Shown here piece after piece: positions 1-10,200 of a DNA stretch of 64,000 bases. The notes under the pieces are model-generated. The model ran no database searches and was not told the origin of the DNA. It saw nothing but the letters and a program-made list of their open reading frames with translations. A program made the translations under genes and the position numbers. Position 1 is the first letter of the stretch. Each line of letters starts with the position of its first letter. The stretch is from the NCBI GenBank assembly GCA_030220185.1, contig JASPKZ010001233.1:1-64000 (forward strand), read 5' to 3'. This DNA comes from Diploptera punctata (taxonomy: Eukaryota > Arthropoda > Insecta > Blattodea > Blaberidae).

Positions 1-181
1 GGGGCATAAAACATCAGATCTTGGATTTTAATTCCGGTTCAGGAAAACATTTTTATCTTCAAAAAAAAAAAAGAGGGACCTTTGAAAGTTTTAGAAGAAA
101 AGATTGTACAATATTTACACTTCACTAGCTTTTTTATTAGCTTTTCTGATTAATTGATTAGTAAGAAAACAGTACTGTAGT

Positions 182-472
182 ACGACAGCCGGCTGCTGGC
201 CTCATGTCCACGTGTGTTAATCACAGAGGTAGACGATCATCTAGCCAGTTTAGGGGTGACATGTGGCCAGCCGTTATAGCTGGTCTTCTCAACCTGGAGT
301 CGCTACTTATTGTAGTTACCCAAATGCCTCACGATGCTGGGTGGGCACCGGTCCCATACTGGCCAAAATTCCATGAGAAAATGTCTTCCCAATGGGGACT
401 CAAACCAGCGAAGTCTCATAGCTCTGCACCAAGGCATCTTGCCTTAACCACTCGGCTATGGCACAGGACTTA
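182..472 (-). mobile_element. tRNA-derived SINE, family S1
   Basis: Read on the minus strand it begins with a tRNA-like head (gtgccatagccgagtggtt A box; degenerate B box) and continues with the body shared by the copies at 5101, 11654, 22198, 33163, 35925 and 55145 (for example cagctataacggctg, tgttaatcacaga). The 3' end is slightly shortened against the full 338-bp copy. Confidence 0.8.
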
Positions 473-499
473 CCATTCCCTTACAGATAACAAATAGGC

Positions 500-1060
500 C
501 TACTTTCTTCTTCTTCTTATCAAATGGAACTACAGCCCAATAAGGACCTTGTCTCCTCTATGAGTCTCCTCCCTAACAAGACAATTTCGCAGGATGGGTC
601 ATCAGCCGCATGCCTAACCCCCAACCTTGAGGGCCAGAGAGAGACTTATGTTGGAGTTCCATATCCTAGTTGAGATGTCCTCATTTGAGGAAGCCAGGTT
701 TCACCCGAACCAATTCCCAACGGTCTTTGTTTGCTGGTCAGGTGGCTGTTGTATTGCCTTCTGTCTTATATCTAGGTATTTATTGGTACATATACTCAGC
801 ATTGATGCATCTGCTAGTTCACTGACCAGCAATAGGTAGTTGTGTAAGACAGATAATTTAAGAATAGTAACTGGAGATAAGAGCTACTCAATCCATCCAG
901 AATCCCCAGTGGGCATAGGAAGGTTATGAAGTGAAAAGAATTTGGTTAATGACAGCAGTTTGCTGCTTGTATTAGTTGTCTTTTACGATAGAGGAAGGTC
1001 CCGTGGTGCTATTCTACAACCCAGCACCATACGGGAAGGTCTACTTTAACTAAAGGATTA
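500..1060. other. Unassigned segment in or downstream of caspase B
   Basis: No convincing gene. GC content is higher than in the surrounding DNA, and the end near 1000-1040 (cccagcaccatacggg) has the look of a dispersed repeat, but I found no second copy in the window. Confidence 0.3.
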
Positions 1061-1075
1061 TCTTTGTTATTTTAC

Positions 1076-1257
1076 CTCAATGAAGAAAATTTTAGGTTTT
1101 CCAGCTAGAGATGGGCATTTGCTCGCACAAAATTGCGTCCACAAATCTTGAACAGGTAAATTATGTGTTCTTGTGCAGAGTGAAGAGTTGTTATTTCCAT
1201 GAGTTAACATAACAACAACAATACAGTCAGCTGAAGAATGGTCAGTTTCTTCTGCCA
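1076..1257 (-). CDS. Caspase B exon 2: catalytic His exon
   Basis: 182 bp between an atcaacag acceptor and a gtaaaa donor. With the last base of exon 1 it reads LAEETDHSSADCIVVVMLTH then GNNNSS, with the catalytic His-Gly, followed by DLWTQFCASKCPSLAGKPKI and FFIE. The final residue should be Gln of the QACRG motif; here the codon is GAG (Glu). Frame is fully open and the phase matches caspase A. The continuation is outside the window. Confidence 0.9.
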
Positions 1258-4200
1258 CTGTTGATAAGAACAAACAGAATAAGTCTACATACTTAAGATA
1301 TAAAAGACAGTAATTTGATTATACCAGAGATGGTAGTTTAACTGTTGGTCTAGGTAGCCCATTGGTGTTATACTCAACAATGGATTATTATATTTGAAGA
1401 GAAAAATATACTGAACTTTTATAGGAAAAAATCATTATGAGATTTAATTTAATATTTAAATTAAAATGTTTTATACCTCACCTCATATCCAGTCTTCTAA
1501 TTATATTGGTTTCAAAGCTTAGGCAGCTTCATTTTCAGTAATTTCTTGTCGACATAACATCAGTCAACAAGAAATTATTGAAGATGAAACTACCTAAGCT
1601 TAAAAACTGGTATAATTAGAAGACTGGATATGAGTTGAGGAATAAAACATTTTGATTTATCATCATCATCATCATCCATGCAAGTATTTGGCCGTGTGGC
1701 CTGTTACAGTCTCAAAGAGGAATTTTCCATCCAGCACTTTTTTGGACGTCCCAGCGATCTTTTGCCTTGGGGGCAGTAGGAAAGTATGGCTTTTGGAATT
1801 CTATGAGACCGGCATTCATTGAAGATGGGCTTTCCAGTTGTTCTGGTAGTTTTGTATATGGTGAAGAATGGGTTCTACATCCAACTCTTCCATAATTTCC
1901 TCATTTCTTTTATGATCCCACTTTGTGTAGCCTGCTGTACGGCGCATAAATCACATTTCATTTGCTGTTATTCGGCTTTCATCTCTTCTTCGTATTGTCC
2001 ATGCTTCACTACCATATCTTAATACTGGTCTTGCGAGAACCTTATAAAGCCGTAATCTTGTGTTCTTCTGTACTAAAGATGGTTTCATTATACTGTTAAT
2101 TATCCCCATTGTTTTTGTAAAATTCATTTTGATTTAAATCTTAAAAAAAATATATTCCTAGACTGGGGTCTGAATGCAGGACCTTTATCTTTATATGCTA
2201 ATGTTCTGCCACTGAGCTATCTAAGGCCTCCAATCTGAACACAATTTTTTCTCTTATACATTTTAATTCCTGAGAGTGCCAAAGGCTCGTGAACGATTGC
2301 TCGACACGCGAATGGCAGCTTCTTATTTAAAAAGACTTTTAATGGGAATTTAACATTACTTCATAAAAGCAGTAGAGATTCTTTCAATGTTTATATCATT
2401 ATAAATTTAACATTTCTCATTTTAGGTCAAATTATATTTGAAGAGAAAAATATATGCCTAGACTGAGGTTTGAACCCAGGATCTTTAGCTTTATACGTTA
2501 ATGCTCTGCCACTGAGCTATCCTAAGGTCTCCAATCTTAACACAATTTTTTCTCTTATACATTTTAATTCCCAAGAGTGCCAAAGACTTGTGAACAGTTA
2601 CTCGACACGCGGATGGCTTCTTATTATGAAGACTTTTAATGGAAATTGTCTCTGCAATGCATAATAGCATGCATTTCCAGAATTAAACCTATGTTTAATT
2701 TCTTTGTGCATATCATTCTTATTTGTGGTTATTGTTCCTAGGTATTTGAATTCAGCCACTTCCTCAAAATTTCCCTCATTCGTCATTAACTGTCCATTTC
2801 CATTATGTAATGTATTTCTATGTGTGACCATATATTTAGTTTTATTGATATTTACTTGCAGTCCCAATTTTTTAGTGTTAGTAGTGTGTGCGTGTCGGCC
2901 TTTAGGATCTCCTTGCTATCAGCCAATAGTACTACATCATCAGTATGAACTAACAGCTTATTAATACCATTGAGTTGTAGGCCTTCTTCATCCTCTAAAG
3001 ATTTGATGGCATACTCTAGTACAAAATTAAATAATAGAGGAGGTAGTGAATCTCCTTGCTTCAACCCATTCTGGATTTCAAAAGTATCCGAAAACCGTTT
3101 GTCTACACACACCCTACTCTTTGTGCCATTTAGACACATTCGTATAAGTCTAACTAACTTTTTAGGAATTCCGAACTCTAGCAGGATACTATATAACTTC
3201 TCCCTCTTAATTGAATCATATGCCTTTTTGAAGTCTATGTATAGTTAATGTACAACACCATTATATTTCTTTTCTAAAATCTGTCTTAAGCTAAAAATCT
3301 GATCTGTTGTAAACCTGTTTCTTGTCCATCAATTTTTCTCCCTCTGATTTTATCGGTTCTACTGGGATCTCATCTGAACCTGATGCTTTATACAGCTTCA
3401 ATTTACCAGAATCTGACATACGTAATACAATTCTAAATTTGACAATGCTTTGCTGAAACATGTACAGAGGGGGAAAAAAAAAGAAAAAATGGATGAAATA
3501 CGAGGGTCATACTGAAAGTCATGAGCAACTTTTTTTAAACAATCATAATATTTATTAATTAAATAAAAATAAAACGTAGTTTTATAATAAATATGAAAAT
3601 CAAATAAACTATGTTTTATTTTTATTTAATTAATAAATATGGATTTTCATCAAGTAAACACCAACTCAATTGATTATTGATTAATCATAATATTTATTTT
3701 AGACAAACCAAGTACACCATGTTAATCTACAGACCTTTGTGCTACTTTTCAACATAGTCTCCATTTCTTTGCACACATTTTGTCCAGCATTCTACAAGCT
3801 TGAAAATTCCCTTATGATAGAAGTTCATTCCAGCTGCTCGAAGACACTGACGCACTGCTTTCCGAATATCCTCCAGCGTCTCGTAGCGTTGGCCTCTCAT
3901 CTGCTCCTTCACAGAATCGAAAAGATGGTAGTCGGAGGGTGCCAAATTGGGACTATAGGGAGGATGTGGAAGAGTTTCCCACCCAAATGTCCTGATCTTC
4001 TCCACAGTGGCACGAGCAGTGTGAGGACACGCATTATCGTGTTGCAGAATGATCTTCCTTTCAGGGCGTTTGTCATGCAATGCATGATGGAGCTTCACAA
4101 GTGTCTGGACATAGCAGGCAGCATTTATGGTTTGTCCAGGTTCAAGAAATTCAACCAGAATGCAACCTTGCACATCCCAGAAGACGCTGCCCATAACTTT

Positions 4201-7200
4201 CCCAACAGATTGCACTGTCTTTGCTTTTTTCTTTGACGGCGAATTCAAGTGGTGTCATTCCATACTCTGGCGTTTTGTTTCAGGCTCGTAGCGATGAAAC
4301 CAGCTTTCGTCACCTGTCACAATACTCGTCAAAAAATCATCACCTTCATTTCGAAGAAGGTTATGGGTGATGGTTCTTCTCTGAAGTTTGTGGTCTTCAC
4401 TCAATAAACGTGGAACCCAACGGGCACTAACTTTTTGGTAACCTAAGCTGTGAATCATTTCTTGCACTGCACTGTGTCCTACTGCAAGTTTTGTAGCGAT
4501 ATCATTCACTGTGATACGCCTGTCGTCTCTAATGAGCGCATCAACTCTTTCCTTGTTGCAATCTGTGGAGGCAGAGCATGGGCGACCGCTACAAGGTTCA
4601 TCGTTAATACTCGTGTTCCCATCTTTAAAATGCCAGACGCAGTCTCTGGCGAAACGTTGGGGAACTACAAGCCTCAAGACCACGGCCAACAGCCCGGAAA
4701 TCTTCTGCAAGATCATCATAGTAACTCCGGCCGTGAAAGCCTAAGTCAACATCTTTAAAATGTTTCACCCATCTCCTAACACTGCTGGCACCCATGCAGG
4801 CATCTCTGTAAGCACATTGAAGTCTTTGGTGAATATCAACAGCAGATTGTTCCTCTTTAACAAGGAATTCAATGACAGCACGCTGTCGAAACGAAACATT
4901 GATGTCTGCCATTTTGGAAACACTGCGTGTGATCACATGATAGAAGCTATGATACCACAAAACGGCAATGTTGTGGTATAAAGTCTGTAGATTACAATCC
5001 TGCAGTTGTTTTTGTTATATTGTTGAAATTTGAATTTTAACAATTGGTTGCTCACGACTTTCAATATCACCCTCGTATATATTTTTTTTATTTTTCTCCA
5101 AGCGCGACAGGCCTAGAAGGCCCTTGGCCTACCAGCCGGCTCCTGGCCTCACATCCACATGTGTTAATCACAGAGGTAGACAATCGTCTAGCCAGTGTAG
5201 GGGTGACATGTGATCAGCATGTCAGGTCCCCCAGCCATTATAGCTGGTTTTTTCAACCTGGAGTCGCTACTTATTGTAGCTACCCAAATGCCTCACAATG
5301 TTGGGTGGGCACCGGTCCCATACTGGCCAAAATTCCATGAGAAAATTTCTTCCCCCATGGGGACTCGAACCAGCACAAGTCCCATAGCTCTGTGCCAAGG
5401 CTTCTTGCCTTAACCACTCAGCTATGGCACGGGACATGAAATATATATACTGATTCAAATTAAAAAATTCTCATCAATTTTGATAATTTATATTTTTTAA
5501 TTAGTCCTATATTGGTATTTAAAAAATGAGGTACATTGAATGGCTGTTCTAGGCAGTTCATTGATAGTATGACCACCAATAAAGATGAAGATCATGAATT
5601 CAAAATTGATCCAAAATGTTGATTTTAAATTTTTCAAATCCCAGAGTGCACTAAATATTTTTCCATAAAAAATCACAAATTATTAAAAATTTCAATCTAA
5701 GTAAAATCTTATTAAAAGTACCAATGATAAAAGATTGTAATAAAAATAAATAGGTAAAAGGAATTATAATAATGTTGGAATTGCACACAAAATGTATGTT
5801 AGATTTTCATGTGCATTGTTAAATTTTACTAATTTCAAACTAAGTTCCATTTGTATTTGTAATGTAAACAAATCAGATATCTTCATTTACATTGATTGAA
5901 TAATGGTTTTATCTTTAAGCATGTAAGAAAATGCAGTTTGTTCTTTAACACCCAAAATAAAGAAAATAAAAATATTAAAAATATATATATTATCTAGCAC
6001 ATGTCTATACAAGTTACATGGCAGAATCTTAAAATGTATAATTTCAATTTTAATAGATTAAATATGCATGTTTCATTCTTACGCATGTGCAATACAGAAT
6101 ATATTGGAATTTCAATTGTTTCAAAATGACAAAATTTCTTTCAATTTCTTAAACATTGGAAAGCAAGCAGAGAGAAACAAATTATTTTGAATATTTTCAA
6201 ACAGTTTAGTGAAAAATATCCCAAATTAGCTATTGAATATGTGGTGAAAATAACAGCAGAATTTACAGGTGAGTCAGCATGGAACATAAATTCTGCTCAT
6301 AATGAAATTGTACCAATAAATAAAGATTATCATCCATTGAGATCATGCAAAAAGCATAAACATCTAATTAAGTGGGCCCATATATAATTTTTTGTCATAA
6401 ATAAATATGAAATGGAGGAAATTCCTAATTATTGGTACCATCTTGTGTTGTATTCAGTCTTATTTTCCATAAAATATGATATTGCCTAAGAACAAAGTTT
6501 TTATTGTATACAATTCAATCATTTGGTGGTTAAAAGTAGTACCACTGTTCCTCCAACAGACGGAGTCATACCTTATGCAAGTTTGTTTACAGTACAACTG
6601 GAACTTAGCTCGAAATTAGTATAGAGATATTGCTCTGTTGACACATCCAATTTTGCATATACAATTTTTGTCTGGATCATGATATATCTTACTGTGTCAC
6701 AGTTTGTGGTGGGAATCTGTGGGCAGCAAAACATGTCATGGTGTGTTGCAGTTTGTAACCAGCTTTCCTCCAGTTTGGTAAGGAATTATTTTAATAAGTA
6801 ACATTCACACTGATATATTTATTTAAATAATACATAATGAAAGCTTTCATGGCCAATAGTCAAGATCTAAGAAATATTTGTTGGGAAGCAAGAGAATTAC
6901 TGGTAATGACTTAAGTCAACATCCAACCATTGGGAAATAACATTACATATTGGTATTAGAAGATTCCGGGCTATAAGGTCATGGTCCATATCTGGTGTTT
7001 CTCCCAGACATTTCTCTTTCAATTATGGAGGGCATCTTCAGTGGCAAATTCTTCTAGATGGTGATCCCTGGTCAGAAGCTTGGCTGTGTATGAGCGGTAG
7101 ACTACTGGAACCTGGTATTTATACTTGTACTAGACCCCAAATGGCTGGACAAAGTCGAAGCTGGTTGGATAGTAATTGTCAGTCTAGTATCTGATTGGTT

Positions 7201-10200
7201 TGGTTCTGTTTCTTCGTTACTAAGTAGGCATAACAACTGTTATTTAACATCTGATACCAGACTTTAGCCAGTTTTGTACCTATAACTTTTTTATTCAGAG
7301 ACTTAGATCTGCTGAAATGAGATACCTTCGGAGGACTGCAGGATACACACTACTAGATCACAAAAAAAATGAAGACATCTTAGAAGAATTACACATGGAA
7401 CCTTCAGAAAACAAAATTTCTGATTATAAGTCAAGATGGATGCAACATTGGAAGATCACAGGATACCCAAACAAATGTTAAGATATCAACCTGCAGGAAG
7501 AAGAAGACCAGGACGTCCACTCAAAAGACTTCTGGATGGTGTTTCTCTTGAGGCCAAAACAGGTCAATAAATGGCCTGAATTCGTGAATATACTATGATG
7601 ATAATGATGATGAACTCTTTTATTAAAATTTTCTCCTTGTGTTTATAAATTTCTATGGTGTCTCTGTATAGTCTATGGAAATAATAGGATTTTTTTATTA
7701 TCTTTATTGAATTTCCAATAATGCGAACCCTATTTCACCATCCGATATGTTAGGGTTTTAGTTACAATACAATTAATTATTTACATTAATTTAGATTATG
7801 CTTAATTTCTAGCATTACTTATCAATAAATAATTTAATGTAATATGAACAAATAAATAAATTAATTAATTAACAAACCAAAAACTAATTCAAAGTCTCTT
7901 AAAATATGATAGATAAAGCCACACAGGTTTCTATAGCAGCACTTCTTACATGAAATTTAAAGGCAGTTGAAATCTATTTTGGCAAAAACTTAATTTTTTA
8001 ATAAATTCATGTCTTTTGGAATCAAATGCAGGACACTCAAATAGCAGATGTAAGATAGCCTGGCTGGAGTTCTTGCAAATACAGGTATCTGCTCCTATTT
8101 TAAATCATTCCAAATAATGTCCAAATTTACTGTGTCCAGTCATAAATCATGTTAATACAAAATTTGGTTTTATGTATTTGCACTTTATTCGGTCAAGCAC
8201 AGTTCGGAAAAATAATGTTCTTGTCAAAGCACCATTAATAATGTTTAACCACTCAGCATTCCAATTTTGTATAAGATCTTTTCTTAATACTTCTTTAATA
8301 TATGACAAATAATAGGATTGGGCACATTTTTATTTTAGAAAGAAAAATTAATGCTAGGATCAGGATTCAAACCCTGGATCTCTGACTCTACACGTCAGTA
8401 TGATACTGATTACACCATCCAAACCCCGATATGAACATCAACAATTTGTTGCTAATTTTTCTTTCTAAAATAAAACTATTTCCTGTTCTGGAAAATGTTA
8501 ATTTAAAATATAACATCAAAATAATAGGATGTTTTGGCTAATTGATGACTATCCAACCAGCTGTGACTTCATACAGCCATTCGGGGACCATTTTTTTTTA
8601 TTTAGAGCCCCACCACCACCATCCCTCAGGTTACCTCGGGCATAATGCCATTATCCCCGGATCTGTTCTATGTCCCTATCTATATCTAATCTTTATTGAA
8701 AATCTGCTTTCTTTTCTGGACTCTCGGGAAGAACTGGAATGTCTGGCGTCCATGAGGCTCCCGTTCCTATTCCAGTTGCCACTTGTCGAGGAGGTGAGAA
8801 TCGATGATTCTGTGGACAGCATCCCTTTCATCTGGTTCGACATATAGGTTCAGAGTAATGATTGTTTCCTTGATGTGGACGGGAAGCCCTCTTCGGAGAT
8901 GATGTCGTTGAATCCTCCTCTCTATGTACAAGTCTATTGGGAATACTTCAGCTATGACCAGAAGGCATGCTCTCAATACAGTGTTATAGGTTTTGGTGAC
9001 ACGTATTAGCTCATGTCTTTATGCTGCCAGGAGCTTCTTTTTGTGGCATGCCTTTAGTCGTCTCACCCATCCGTGTGCAGCATACGCACTTATCTGTTGT
9101 GACAGCATTTTGTATAGTACGTATTTAATGGCCTGGTATCCCCAATTCTGTACACCCAGACAGGCCATCGTGTGGAAGAGGTTCTTTGCCTTTCCCGCGA
9201 TGTCTTCAATATGGGCATCAATTTTCATATTTGGTTTGATCCTTACTCTGAGGTATTTGATTTGTTGAACCCATTTGGGGACCAGCATAAGTATAAATAC
9301 CAGGTTCCAGCAGTCCACCACTCATACACAGCCGAGCTTCTGACCAGAGAACTACACCTAGAAAATCTCGCCACTGAAGATAACAATGTTTCTATAGTAC
9401 ACAATTGTCATATGGTGGTTAAGAGTAGCACCACAGTTCCCCCCAATAGACGGGAGTTGTCAAAGTAATATCTTCTGCAAGTTTGCTTACAGTACAACTC
9501 GGAGTTAGTTGTGATCATCATTGAACTAACCCTAACTAATGATAGATCCTATAGGTCTTAAGATTTAAATTACAATTCTTTATATCTCACCTCATATCCA
9601 GTCTTCTAACTATACAATTTCAACACCTAGATGGTTTCGTATTTAGTAATATTTCGACTGATGTTATGTCATTCAGGAGAACTGCTTCTTACTTAGATGT
9701 TGAGGTTATGTAATGGTTGGCCATTTTGAATTCCTATACAGACTTGAGTCATCACTTTTACTAAACTTTTATAGGAAAAATCATTATGAGGTTTAATTTA
9801 AGATTTAAATTAAAATATTTTATACCTCACCTCATATCTTAAGGTGGTCGAAATAATCCTGAAGAAACATAGGTTTTGAAACTGATATAATTAGAAGACT
9901 GGATATGACGTGAGGTATAAAAAATTTTAATTTAAATCTTAAATTAAACCTCATACAGTGACTTTTCCTATAAAAGTTCAATGTAATTCTTATTCTAAAA
10001 CTAGCCAACCTGGCAGACGTTGTCTTGCCTGAACGTTCAATTCTCATGTCATGGCCGGACGATAAAAATATAAAATATAAATTATTTTTTTACCATAAAA
10101 TTCAAATAAATTCACAAGAAAACTTCTCACTGCCATCTTTTGTAGCTCAAGAAGTGTGCATTGTGACGTCACATTGTCACATGAAATATGTTAGTAATGC

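Larger units (their letters stand above)
3501..5075 (-). mobile_element. mariner transposon, TA target site, matching ITRs
   Basis: Terminal inverted repeats start cgagggtcatactgaaagtc at 3501 and cgagggtgatattgaaagtc (minus strand) at 5075, flanked by TA at 3499-3500 and 5076-5077. Both ITRs extend about 30 bp (to gagcaac). The 1575-bp element includes a 142-bp foldback insertion plus duplication at 3541-3698, so the original was about 1.43 kb. Confidence 0.92.

Noticed and set aside
6187..6387. 66-codon plus-strand ORF in the caspase B intron
   Set aside because: No recognisable motif, no splice or promoter support, and no match elsewhere; length is within chance for AT-rich DNA.
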